DNA from: Klebsormidium nitens
Taxonomy: Eukaryota > Streptophyta > Klebsormidiophyceae > Klebsormidiales > Klebsormidiaceae
DNA: 64,000 nt
Assembly (NCBI GenBank): GCA_000708835.1
Contig: DF237199.1
Span: 1 to 64,000, forward strand
Direction: 5' to 3'
The notes under the pieces are model-generated. The model worked only from the letters and a program-made list of their open reading frames with translations, had not been told where the DNA came from and did not search any database. Every line of letters begins with the position of its first letter. The stretch's first letter is position 1. Made by a program: the position numbers and the translations under genes. Positions 10,293 through 23,300 of this stretch are shown in pieces.

Positions 10293-13200
10293 ATGGCAAG
10301 CAGAGCCTACTATCAATATTTACAAAGATTCACAGTGCAAGGTTTGGAAGAAAAAGTTGTGTCGCAAAAAGCTTTGCAGAGTGCTTTCAATCAGCTTCAT
10401 CTTGCACCAATTCTGCATTTAGGTTCTGAGACAAAGCGGTTCTCTGCAAAGGGTGGTGGCATAAGTGAAACGTCTAGATTACTGCCCCCAGCATTGTGCT
10501 TGCATCAACAAGAATGCATAGGGTGCAGACGAGTATCAACTAGGGCTGTAGCTGAAGGTCTGGAGTCAGTGGGTGGTGCACATTTGGACTTACAAGGTAG
10601 CAGCTTTCAAGAGGGAGACGAGCAGCGGTGGGTGCACTTTATAGGCATTGGGGGAAGCGGCCTGTCGGCGCTTGCCCTGGTTGCGTCTAGGCAGGTGGGT
10701 GTTCTTTTGCGAGGTCGCATCTACAAGATTATCTGAACTCTTCAATTCTACATTCATTTGCCAGTCTGTCTGAAAACCCTTCAATCGTGCCATTGAGAAG
10801 GTCGTTAGAGACTCGCTTGTGATTTGACCTTTTGCTTGCAGTTATTTCCCCACTTTAAGAAAAGCATCCCGGCCTCAATGCAAGCAACAAGTACAACACT
10901 CATTATACTTGGTTTGTTTCTGTGTCTGCCTTCCTTTCTTTCAACTTTGGAACATAGTTTAAAAAGGTTTTTTGCAACTGTAGCTAGTCTGCGAAAGAGG
11001 AATTTTCAAATAGAAAGAATTGACTCCCCTCGTTGTGCAGGGATGGAAAGTGACTGGCTCAGATCTGGCTGAGAGTCAGATGCTTATCAGCGTGAGGGAG
11101 GCTGGCATCACTGCGCATGTGGGTCATTCTGCAGACCACATTACAGATGCAGCACGTCCTGATGTGGTGGTCGTCTCTAGCGCCATCCCTGATGAAAACC
11201 CCGAAATCAAAAGGGCCAAAGAGCTGGGAGTCCAAGTGTAAGGGGCCACCAACATTTCTCCGGTTCGTCTGTCCATGATATTCCATTGACGGGACCATAA
11301 GGAACACATTGATTCTCTCTTCGTCTGGGTCGAGCTAGCGGTCAAATGATGATGACAATGGACTCGTTGCTTTCCTTTCAGGAGACAAGTGTCAACTGCT
11401 TTTGTATGGACGACCCTGTCTTTAGGGAGAACGCAAGACCCTGCAAGTTAAGCATTGCCCTGACGTTTTTTCATAGTTGATTCAAGAGTCAGAGTTGCAT
11501 AATTGGAACACATTCTTCCATGTATTTCTGGTGCAGATGCAAGCGCAGTGAGTGGCTGGGCCTTCTTACAGCGCCGTACAAGCTGCTGGCCGTTGCAGGG
11601 AGTCACGGTAAGCACAGAGCCGCTCGGGTTGAAGGTCATACAAGATTGCATGGCAGGGGCCTGCTGGCAGGAATGTGAAGCATCAATTATCTGCTCTCCA
11701 CAATCTCAAGACAAAGGTTCGGCAGTGCACCACTTCCCCAGCCTTTGTATCCAAATCGCTGGATCTTACGCAGGCAAGACGTCGACCAGTGCCATGCTGG
11801 CAGTTGCTTTGAGGAGCCTGGGCAAGGACGTGACAGCGGTCATTGGAGGAGAGGTGTTCCAGGTAAGGACATTTTGCCCCAAATGAATCCGGATGCACAA
11901 GAGCACCTGGAGCACGTGTGCTAGCACACCCAGGAAGGATGCCTTGGCCAATATGCTGCTGATGACTTCCGCTGATGAAGGCACTGAGGAGGCCCGCCGC
12001 TGTCTGCCTGTCTCGGAGCCTTCCGTAGCTCACTGTGTTCATTGCTTGTGCAGTTTCCAAATGAAGCGAATGCAGTGATTGGCAGCAGCGACGTCTTCGT
12101 TCTTGAGGTGGGTGCTTTCACGATCATCATCACTAAGCTACACGTCTTTATAGCTCTGGAGCTTCTCCCTTGATGCGGAGTCTCTGGGATTGGCTGTGAC
12201 CGCACCTTGGACTGGTCCTGAAATGCTTGTGAAGCGAGACTCTGTTACGCATCTGTTGACATGCGTACACCCGTTTTTCCTTTCACTGCAGTCCGACGAG
12301 TATGACGGTGCGTTTCTGGACCTGCGGCCTCGGATTGCGGTGGTCACAAACGTGGAGTGGGAGCACGTGGACATCTTCCCGGACGAGGTGAGGCGCAGCT
12401 TGGAAGAAACCTGCCTTTGCGCTCCAAAGAAGCGACTCTTTATTGTGCTTGTGAGCTGCAGATGGGCGGCTGATGGGGGCCTCGCAGAGAAGCAACCCGA
12501 AGCTCTGCAGAGCATCTGGTAGTGCATTGCACGATAGATTCGCGTCTCAAGGAACTGATGTGAACGAGAGTACATGTTGGATCGGTTCTTTGGTTGTTGA
12601 GGTGCGATGGTATGACGACCTACTTGAAGAGGTCCTTCTGACAGCCACCTCGCTTGCGTGTAGGAGTCTGTCCGCACAATCTTCAGGAGTTTCGTTCAAA
12701 CGCTGAGGCCTGGAGGCGTCCTTCTTCTGTGCAATGAAAAGTAAGTGCCGGAAGAATGTGCGATCGTGGATCAGAGGCGAAGCTCATCTGCATTTTAGGT
12801 TATATACCACACGTCAGCCGTTTGAAAGATGGAGCAGGTCCAAACTCAAAAGGAGAGTATAAACGAAGCAACCCCATAATGGTTTGCCCCTGAGCTGCGG
12901 GTTCCTTGCAAAGCTTTCCTTTGACTTCGTAGCTAAACAGTCTTTCGAAAGCCGGCTCTTTCTAGGTGTTCGAAACTTTTGTGCTTGTGTATCAGCTGCT
13001 ATCAGCCAAGGACTGGGGCTTAGGACGGCTCAATAGCGGCTTCTTCATGACGATGCATTGCCACCACGGTGGGCACATCACTCACCGCAAGCAAGCTCGC
13101 TCACTGACGTGCTTTCACTCCGCTTGACTCTTCTTAATCGGCGCTCCTTGGTTCCCGCAGCCCGGGCTCCCAAACTCTTCTCGACGCATACCTTGACGAC

Positions 13201-15617
13201 CGGCCCTCCCTGCGCCGTCAGATCTTCACCTACGGGCTGGGGCCTTCATCCGACTTCCGGGCTGAGGAGCTGCGGGCCAATGCGCGCGGCGGCACCAACT
13301 TCGCGGTGACCTACTGCGGACGGCCCCTCGCTGACGTCAGCCTCGGCTTCGCCGGCACACACATGGTGCTCAACGCTCTGGCGGTAAGCGCGTACTGCGA
13401 GCTGGTAGTACTGGTCTTGCGAGGAAACGGGAGCGGTCTGACCAGTTTGTTGTAGATTGTGCGTAACGAACCTGCAGATGGCTGTCCTGTTATGCAAGTC
13501 TTTTTTTGGTCTTCTGCAACGAGCATAATCATCTTTCGAGAGAAGAAAACAGGGGCAAGTTTTGACTTCGTTTACATGCCTGTCAGTTCCGCTCGAGAAA
13601 ATGTCGACAACTTCTCTCGAACACATTTTGAAGCTGCTCGCAGGGTGATAAAGCTTGCGTGGTTTGTCAATCAGATACCTTTGAAAGTTCTTGTTTTCCT
13701 GGCAAGAAGCCTGAGCGGAAGACCGACCACAGACTACTGCCATCACTAGAACCTCCTCTGCTTCTCTCACCGCACGCTCGATGGTATCTGCAGGTGCTGG
13801 CTTTGGTAGTTCTTCATATCAACGAGGCCCGGCCACGCTCCGCCCACGCGCGTCTGGACACCTCTGTGGTGCGGGCGGCTCGGCAGGCGGCCCAGGCGCT
13901 TGGCACCTTCCAAGGTGTGAAAAGGCGCTTCGAGCTGGTCGGGGAGGTCCCGGGTTTGAAGGTTTATGACGACTACGCGCACCACCCGACGGAGGTTCGG
14001 GCAACTTTGCAAGCGGCCAGGCAAAAGTTCCCCAACAAGAAAATATGGGTCGTCTTCCAACCGCATACTTACAGGTGCGAGCTTCCTACTCTGTCTGTGT
14101 TGTTCGTAGGATTCATTTGCGGACATGGTCCATAAAACAGGAGTGCTCGGCATCTGTCGTCGATCAAGATTGAGAGCGACCATTCCTTCGATACTGAGCT
14201 CGTTTTCCTTTTCGAGCTTTCTGATGACCATTGAGGAAGTGCGGGCTAGTCTGGCTCGGTTCCCTACTCCGCAGCTCAGCGATGGCTCGGCGCGGTCTCC
14301 GCTTGTCGCCTCTTCCGCGAATTCCCCTGCTAGTCTCATACTGACAGCTCATATATCGGCTGTGGCTCGTGCAGCCGCTTGGCCAAACTGCTCCCTGACT
14401 TCGCCCCCGCATTCACCCAAGCTGACCGGGTGATCGTTACTGAGGTTAGGGCCTCGGTACTCCTTCATTGCCGCTCACACGACGGCCTTTGACTTCCACT
14501 TAGTCCATATTCGCGGACGTTGTTCCTCACTATCTTCAGTTTTGCTTCTCACAATGTTGAAGAACCTCGGAAAATAGAGAGTGACATCTCCGAGTTTCCA
14601 TGATTCAAGCCAGTCCAAATGTGGCGTGCTCAAAGGCCGCGTGCAGAGACTCTTCACTGACTTCTTGACCGGCATGCTTCTTCCCTCCCATTGGGGGCTG
14701 GTCAGCTGGAAGGCTGTTGTGGCACCTGGGGATCATACTGTCTTCCCCGGATAAAGGGCTGATATTGGGTGCTCGACTTGCCCAGTTGCTCCTGGTAGGA
14801 CAGTGCAGGGGCGTTCTTAATGACTCGCTGTAGTATAGCGGGGTTACTCGTCGGCGGGCTTAACGCTACCCCGCTTTTCCCGCAGGTTTACTCTGCCCGA
14901 GAGAAGAACGTCTTTGGCGTGTCGGGCAAGGATCTGGCGACTTCCATCAAGGGTGTCAGGGCGACATTCATTGCAGAGCTGGTGAGAGTGCCTGGGAGCA
15001 AGCTTTGGTCTTGGTGGGGAACATTGCTTGTAAATGGCTTGGAGAACTTGTCGTTGGTAAGCAAAGCGGTCGTGCTTGCAGCTATGCATCTCGCTGGTGT
15101 CTCAATTTTTGCTCGCTGCACTTCATGGCAGTGGACCTTTGAAATCAGTCTGGTAGAGGTACGAGACTTGGTCAGGAGATTTGGTATAGCAAGATGCTTT
15201 ATTCACACGCTTTAATCCGGATGCAACATCGCATGTTGACTCGAAAACGTTTGCTGGCAAAAGTCTGTCGGCGCTGCCTGAGACACGTAGGCTCCTTACG
15301 GCGGTTTTTTATTTTCTTTGGACGACTCACACTCTGGCTCGAAAAGGAGTTACTTGGCGTCTTGAGTTAGCAGCCTCAAGAAGTGATTTTGCCAAGCAAC
15401 GTCTGGAATCGTTTGGACACACCTGTACCATGGAGCTTGCAGCTAAGCCCTCTCTCTTGAAACACAGGATGACGTCGTTCAACGACTTGCCAGCGATGTT
15501 CTCAATCGGGACCTTGACGAGGATAATATTATTCTGCTTAATCTAGGAGCCGGAGACATCACAAGGGTCGGTCCTCGTGTATTGAGTGACTTGACGCGGA
15601 GTCTACGATTAGGTTAA
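10293..15617 (+). CDS. MURC: UDP-N-acetylmuramate--L-alanine ligase (MurC), probably plastid-targeted, 12 exons, 601 aa
   Basis: MurC adds L-alanine to UDP-MurNAc using ATP, the first peptide step in peptidoglycan synthesis. Exons are 10293..10694, 11041..11237, 11537..11607, 11774..11862, 12054..12107, 12292..12387, 12664..12740, 13161..13383, 13794..14074, 14375..14444, 14886..14981 and 15468..15617; all phases agree and total 602 codons. Family motifs in order: the dinucleotide-like loop [15 protein letters not shown] in exon 1, the ATP loop [14 protein letters not shown] split between exons 3 and 4, [44 protein letters not shown] and a C-terminal LGAGDIT. Bacterial MurC has about 480 residues; the extra 115 at the N-terminus, rich in Ser/Arg/Gln and starting [13 protein letters not shown], fits a plastid transit peptide (inference). 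Peptidoglycan genes acting in plastid division are known in mosses and streptophyte algae. The catalytic segments all look intact. Confidence 0.93.
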
Positions 15618-17323
15618 GGCAGCCAAATTCGGGCGAAGCGCAATCTTGCAACATCAACGATCACCTGTGGTCAAAGATAATTGCGCTCACAGGAGTTCGC
15701 GTATACCACCCTGAAACAGAGAAACAAGACGATAGAGCATAGGCTATTGATCCCGAGAATGATGGGAGCACTAGCGATCAGAAGTTACGGATTGACCTTC
15801 GCAATCGGCTTTCGAATGTGAGCTGCACACGCCCCTCTACACTGCATGCAGCTAATGCTGATTCGTTTTGGCAATATGTTCAAGGATTTTAGCCGTTGGT
15901 CAGCAGCTTCAGTCATCGAATACATACAATGATCATGTTATGAAGCCCGTCACTACCACAGCATCTACGCTTTATTGAGTGCGTACTAAGACTGGCGGGT
16001 TTGGGGCCATCTTTTCACATAGGACCATCAAGCCATGAGTTCAATCGATATCTGCATGCGCAGGGTTTTAGGCCGGTACGTCACGCAAGGTCAAATTGAG
16101 CAAGGGCCTGAAGAGTGGCGATGACTCATGTTCTTTTTTCACGTTGACACCGTACTCGCAACATGAGCGCGGCCACTTGTGCGGCGGCGTCTTACACGGC
16201 ACCGCTACGGCGCGACGCGCGGCTATAGGTATTTCCCGGGCCGAGGTTTGACCTCGACCGGCGGCCGCTCGACGTGCGACCTACAAATTACGTAATTTAT
16301 CGACCTACATAGACCTCCGCAAAATCGGTATAACCTCGGCCAGATCGAGGTACCACGGTGCAATTATCGAGAGTACACTGCACTGTGAACTCGTACCCGA
16401 GTGCCGTACGGTGCCAACCGTAAATCAGGTACCGGCCGAGTTACACAATTGTCAGACTCCGAGTATCGCGTACCGTCGATTGAATTTCTGCGGGCATCAT
16501 CGACGGTTTGCGGTGGCTGCCTAATTTGGCAATGGGCTCCAAAAGGCCCCATTCCAGGCTGAGATGCATTGACTGCAAACTATGTAATGTTGCACCGTCC
16601 AAATAACGGGGCCTAGGAGTCATGAGGAAGACGATCCATGAATTTCCTTCCGCAACTTGGCGCTTCACACCAAGCAAGAGGCCACCATGGCCATGGCTTC
16701 CAATACCTCTCGTGATGGAAGGCGGGGAAAAGGGCGATAAATTAGAAAGTTGCAACTTGATATTTAGGCCTTGGACTAGCTCCAACCAAGCGGACACCCC
16801 TGCCTTCTCTCATATTTGCATGTTATTTAGCTCTCTACTTGGCTCCATTTTAGAGGCAAAAGTCGAGGTTTTGTGTCCAGTGAGTATAGGGTGAGGTGAA
16901 CAGTACAGTGATGTGAAAGCAACATCAGATTGCATTGCCATAGCTGAGGGAGCAGCTTTTGACGATTCACTGTACGCTGTGCATTGCTCTGCGAGAAAGC
17001 TACTATGTAGTGGTACAGAATGTGGTGCCCCTGTCCTTGAAGCACTGTTGCTCAGTTGATGGTGACGGGAAATCAACAACCTTCTGCGGCATTTCTTCTG
17101 CTGGGCTCAACGTCAGGGGAGCTCGTTGCGGTGAACTTGGTCGGCGTTGCCTGTTTTGACGCAAGCACTGTTGTGAGAGGAGGAGGAGGCACCCCTCTTG
17201 TAGATGTTGTGCATATGACCACCTTCTGAAGCAGTCTGCTTCTCATCGCTGCATGCCTGGTCACTGCTACTCTGACTGTCTAACTGCACCCTCCAGGGCG
17301 TTCCGCTCTCCTGTCTCTTTGTG
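15618..17323. other. Intergenic with a CpG-rich palindromic block
   Basis: No convincing gene. From about 16140 to 16470 the sequence is CpG-rich and full of GGTACC/CGGTAC-type words. It contains the perfect 14-bp palindrome AAATTACGTAATTT (16285-16298) and the inverted repeat CGAGGT-TTG-ACCTCG near 16231-16245. It may include the promoter of the large helicase gene that starts at 17324. Confidence 0.45.
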
Positions 17324-20300
17324 ATGGCGGGGGAGCAAGGGCGTCCGCGTGTGTACTCTCTGGAGGAGAGCAGTCACAGTGACACAGTCGCAGAGAGGCC
17401 AGCGCAGCTGCGCAGGTCCCCGCGGTTGGCAGCGCCGGCGCTTCCGAGGCAGGGGGTGTCAGAGAGCCAGGGATCAGAGAGGAAAAGAGTCCCTAGCCCT
17501 AAAGCCTCGTCCAAGGTTTTCAAAAAGCCTGGTCCTCCCAGCCAGAAATCCTCTGGGCAGCATGGGGCCGTGAAGTCGCCACAGCAGAGAGATTCTCCAA
17601 AAAAGGGGTCACCCAGGCAAACACCCCCGCAGAAAGCATCCCCCAGAAGGAAAAACAAGGTGGAGAACAGTCTGATCAGCGCAGGCAAGCGGACAGGTGG
17701 TAGGAAGCGGCAGGGCAGAAGGGGTTCCGGAAATGAAAGCGAGGACTCAATCAAAAGTTCGGAAGTGGATAGATTTATTGGAAGGATGCCGGCGCAGCCG
17801 CTGGATGCCCCCAGCAGCGAGAGCGAACTAGAGGGGGCCCTGTCATGGCCAGTCCCTGTGGGTATCCCGATCCCAGGACCTGAGAGGGTGGTGGTGTCCG
17901 TCCCTGACTTCCCCAGTCTCCACAACATGTGCCTCAAGCCCGGTCCTGGTGTGGAGCCGATTGGATTGGGAAACGAAGAAGTTGCGTTTGTCCCCCGGAG
18001 GGGTGCGGTGGAAGGGGCTCCGCAGGGGGGGCAGGCCGGGGTGCCTGAAGTTGAGGCTGGGGCCCCTGCGCCAATGGTTGGGACTCCCAAGCGGCCAGTC
18101 ACGTACACGTTGGACAGGAAGTTCCCCAAAAACGCTTCTCCTAAGTGCGACAGTTGCCGGAAAAGCAAAGCGTCCTTCGACACCTGCAGCAGGCGGGGCC
18201 ACCCGCTGGCCTTCTTCGTCCTTGCCCCCTCCCATGAGAGAGCACGCTTCTTGGAGGTCTTTGGCAAGCACTTTGAGAATGGGTTCTTCCCATCACAGGA
18301 GCCCCTGACCGTGATGAGGGCGAACGCAGTGGGGGAGGCTCCGAGCGGACGAGACGCCTCGGATGAGGACCCCGACGCTGCCGATGTGTCTGGTTCAGAC
18401 AGGGGTTCAGAGTCGGATGCAGAGTCGAAAGATTGGGTGTCCAATTCAGACAGCGAGTGGGCCGCCCAACACCCCAGCCAGATTGAGAGGGATCGAGCCA
18501 GGCGTTATGCAGAGCGGCGGCGCAGGCGCACCTTGCGACACTCCCAGGCAGCGGATCCGCCAGTCCAACCCCACAACGCTGAGAGTAACCCTGCAGGCGA
18601 GTTTAGTGATGATGCCGGTGGTTTTCATCCTGAGGAAGAGGGGCCAGCGGCTAAGGAACAGGGGCAAGGGGGCCTCCACGAAAGCAATCATGCGGCCGGT
18701 GGGGAGGAGATTGTAGGACCAGATGTGCTGGTGCAAGCGCCAAGGTGGGCGCATGCGCACATCGTCGCCTCCTATGACGGCGAGCGTCCGGATATAGGCC
18801 GCAGGAGCCAGCTGCTGTTGCATCGGAAGGCTTCAGATGACAGCGAGTCGGCCAGTGACTGGGGCCCTGATGGCGACACGTCGTCCGATGAGGAGCGGGC
18901 TGGGGAGCAGGCAGGGGTCCAGGAAGGCGGGCGGGAAACAGAGGCGAGATCTCAGAACGTCCCCGAGGGACTGCAAAGCCAGGAGGCGGCGGTTACGGAC
19001 GGGGTGGACCTAGACGAGGTAGTCCCGGAGACGGAGGAGGAGGAGCCTCGACCTGCTGAAAGTGGCGGTGAAAGAGTTGCTGGGCCTCTGGGGGAGGCGC
19101 CTGCAGACTTGCCAGTTGCAAACGGGCAGCCACTGGAGGGCGCGGAAGCTGATTCAGAGGCCACTCAAGATGCCGTTCCAGGGGATCGGTAAGCAAAGCT
19201 TCTGTTTCTCAAGATGAGGAATGGAGCACACCACCAAGCTCAGAAGAGGCAACTTGGTGATGAAACTTAGCAGCGTTGTATCTTGCCATTCATGCCGAGT
19301 CCAGGAACACGCTTCCAGGTGCATTTTGTTTCCCTGCGTGGTTTTGACAGTCCACTCTTTGAGGTCCTTTTCACTTCTGACTTTCTCTTAAGATTCTCTT
19401 GAAGAATATTCTAGAACCTTTAAAGAGTTTGTTGCCATATTCCCTTCAATGCTACAAATTGCACAAAGGTTTCTTTCCAGGGGCCCCAGTCTGGTACACG
19501 TGTCTTCTGAATCTCTTCGAGCTGCTCGCCTGTGTTCTTTTTGTCTCGTGCTGTAGAAGATAGATCTTCTGTTTGCTTTGGGGTGTTGAGCTGAAGCGCC
19601 AAATTCGCTCTTCTGGCAGCCAAGGTTAGGACATGGCTGATGTCGTCAAAACATTTCTATGCACCAAAATAACTTGGGACCTCGGTTTGAAATTTACTCC
19701 GCATTATCGTTTATCGCAAACGAATAGGCTGTTACAAATTTGGTTAATCATGCAACGAAAGGAATGTCTATGCAAAGAAGTAGCAGCATACCATTCTGCT
19801 AACATAACCTGGATGATCCTGCAGGTATGGTCCGTTGAGGTCGCCGGTGCGCGCGCCACGAGCAGGCACTGTGCCTGCTGCCAATGGCAACGGCCACGGA
19901 GGAAGCTTACCAGCACAGTCCTCAGAAGGAACGGAGTCGGACGAGCGACCGCGGTGGAGGAATATCATGAGAGCACCGCGTGGGGACGATCTGGAGGAGG
20001 AGCCTTCAGCTGGGGAAAAGAGGTCCCAGCAGAGTGCAAAACCAGGCGGATCGAACGGCCCTGCTGAGGTGAGAGGTGCCCCCAGTTTATTTGCCCCTGA
20101 GCAGGTGGGAAACGAGAACCAGGGGCGGGGGATGGCGGCGCTAGTTGGGCCTGACAGCACAACAGTGGACGAAGGGGCGCAAGGACCTGCGCACTTGGAG
20201 GGGGAGCCAGCAGTTGACAGCCCTGGGGTGGCTGCAGGGAACAGGGGTGCTGGCTGGAGGGGTAGAAGGGTGGTTCATCAGTCAAGGCCTGTCAGCCCAG

Positions 20301-23300
20301 TTGCGGCCGCAAAGCCCTCAGTAGAGCAAGGCCGGGAGAATGATGAAGAGGGGGCGTCCTCTGGTGGGTCGGAAGAGATCCATGGAAGGAGAGGGAGCGA
20401 CCGCAGGCAATTTGGGAAAGTGGAAAGAGTTCGAGGGAAAGCGCGGGCTGGCGGAGGAAACCGGGTTGGGCAGGACGCCGTACTGGAAAAAGCTGCGGCG
20501 GCAGGCGAAAGGGAGGGCGGTGCTTTGAAAGAGGGAGCCTCAGACAGCGGCGAAGAGTTTGGGGAAAGGGTTTCAGACGGAGGAGGAGAAGGGCAGCCGA
20601 GAGAAGAGGACCAAGAGGTGACAGGGGCGGGACACCTTGAGGAGGGCAGGGAGAAGGAGAAGGAGCCACCTGGAGGAAACTCAGCCGAGCAGAGGTCAAG
20701 CGAAGAGAAGTCTGGGGACGAAGAGGAGTCGGCTGCAGAGGGTCAGCCGGGCCGCAGCGCGCGTGTTGAAGTCCCGGGTGCGGCTGCGGGGCAGCATGCG
20801 GAAGTGGGGGCAACACCGGGGGTACTTGCCAGACAGGAACCAAGTACTCCCTTTCACGCGGAAGAAGACTCGGAACGGGTGCCTGACAGTGAAATAGAGT
20901 CCGAAAGGAGGCGTGCGCAGGCTGCTGGTGGGTTCTCTGAGAGTGAGGGGGGGAGTGAGGAGGTGCACTGTGGAACTCAAATTCCGGTGGCCAAGCGGGA
21001 GGCAGGCAGCGGGTCGAGTGAGGCGTCGGAGAACGAGGAGTCGGAGAGTACAGTGCAGGAGCCACACGGAAAGGGGCTGACGCTTGCAAGATCAGGTAGG
21101 ACACTTCGAGCTTTTTGATTTATTGAACTTCCGCAATTTGCATTTGGCTGAGGGCTCAAGGCCCAAAAGCTTTGTAACCAAGAGTTGCTTTGCGGGCTAG
21201 CACAAAAAATCGAGAGGATTGAACTTGTCGAGTTTCTCTAGCTTTCAAGTGGCACACTGCTTTGAGGTCCAGATAAACAGAAGGAGTCCCTGCAAAGTCG
21301 TGATATGTAACACCTGCAGGTTGCATCTTCCATTGTGTACGTCGAGGTGCTTGCATCCTGTTTGACTGCTTTTAGCCAGCATCTCGAACGCTGACACCCT
21401 CTTCCCGGAGCCAAAAGTGCTCGCAAATAAGTTGACTAGAAAGCAAGGGAGTAGCCCTCGTTTTGTCCTCTCTTGGAGCCTGAAAGAGAGCCTTATGCTG
21501 CTTCAGAGCAGATGTCGGATCGCAGCCTTAAAGTCGAGGGGGATTATAGATTTTGCATTTGCAGACCATGCACACGAACTCTCAGCTCCGATCCACCAAA
21601 ATCTGTGATGAGAGTGACTGATTATCCTTAGCACAAAAGGAAGTGGCTTGGCGCTCAAGGGGAGTCTCAAACCTTCTGGCTTTTTGCAAGCCGGACAGAA
21701 GCTGCATTCAAGGGCCGTTTGGAGCAACAGCTGACCCTGCTTCTCTTCACTGCAGAGGCCAGAAACGATGCCGCTACTGAGGATTTAGCGAACGACTCGG
21801 AAGGATCATCGGAAGAGAGCAGCGAAGAGGAGTCTGAAGACGAAGATGAGCCAGCTGCCGGAACAAAGACAGAGAGGCGGAGGGACGGGCTGCCAGGGGC
21901 AGCGAAAGAGCGGGATGCGCAGCAAAAGACGGCTCACCAGACGGACTCTGAAGAGTCAGAGGAGGGATGCAATAGCGACTCAGAGTCGATTGGACGGGGA
22001 GAGGTCCCTGCTGAGGCACCTGTGAAGAGGAGCGAGGCAGCGGGTCGCGCTGGGGGGTTGGGGGCTGGGGCGGAAGCACGAGGGGAGATGCAGAAGGCTG
22101 CGGACCAGTCAACTTCGGATGAAGAATACTCGTCTGACGACTCGGAGGGTGACGCGCCCCCTGCGCCAAAGGCGGAGGCTCAGGAAGGGGTACCGCAGGC
22201 GGGGAGTCGGGGCCTTCCTGAGGAGTCCAGCTCGGATGAGGAGTCGGACGATGGGGAAGACTCTTCTGACGAGGAGCTTAACGACCGGCCTTTGAAGCGG
22301 CCACGGCTAGAATCGACGTTGAATAGCGCACCATCGGGGCCGCAGGCACCTGCTCCGGGGGGGCGGGGAAGCGGCGAGGTCCAAAGGGCCCCGCCAGCCA
22401 GCAGCAGCTCTGGTTCCGGGGAGTCGGGATCGTCAGAAGGGGCCGGCTCGGATCGCAGCCCGGAAGGAGAGTCGGTGTCTCAGCCGGCTGGCGCAAAAGA
22501 TGGACCAACTGAGGAGGACGGGGATGATTCGGAGAGCAGTTCAGAGGAGAGCAGTTCAGAGGAGTTGAGTGAGGGAAGTGGGCCTGCGGAGGGCCCCGAA
22601 ACGGGGCGGGCTGATGCGAACGCTGCCCAAGTACAGGAAAGCGAACATGCACCGGAAGAATATGAGAGTTCAGAGTCCGTGTCGGAGTCCTCGGGGGACA
22701 GCAGCGAGCAGAACGAACGGACGGCGCCTGCAGACGCCCCGCGTAGAGTAGAGCACGCAACGGAAGAGGGTTCGGGTTCGGAGTCAGAGTCAGAGTCAGA
22801 GTCAGAGTCAGAGTCAGAGTCAGAGTCAGAGTCAGAGTCGGGCAGTTCGGAGCAGACGGGCGAAATTGCGCGCGCACGCAGTGTGCCTAGGACGGATGCA
22901 AAGTTAGTGGATACGGCAGAGGGGCCTGCATCGAAGGGGGAAGCGGATTCAGATGTATCAAGCTCGGAGTCCGGATCCGAGTCGTCAGAAGGGGATAGTT
23001 CAATGCAAGGCGAGGGAGCTGCGGGTGAGCGCCGTCAGTCTGATGCGCGAAGCGCGCCCGCAGCCAGTCAGGCGGTTGCGGCTGCAGGGAAAATCTCGGA
23101 GTCGGAGTCAGAGTCAGATTCGTCGGAAGAAGAAATTTCGGAGCAAACCGGGGCGAAAGCGGTTGGGAGTCGGTCGGCAGCCGGGGATGCTGCGGGGAAG
23201 AGGCAGGTTGAGGCCAGCAGAATAGAGGGGTCAGACTCAGACTCGGAGTACGAGTCCTTTGATGAGGGAATTGGTTCGAAAGGAGAGGAGCGGGGTGCAG

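Noticed and set aside
17374-18444. A 356-codon minus-strand open frame opposite helicase exon 1
   Set aside because: Low-complexity shadow of a GC-rich sense exon; no splice or domain support.
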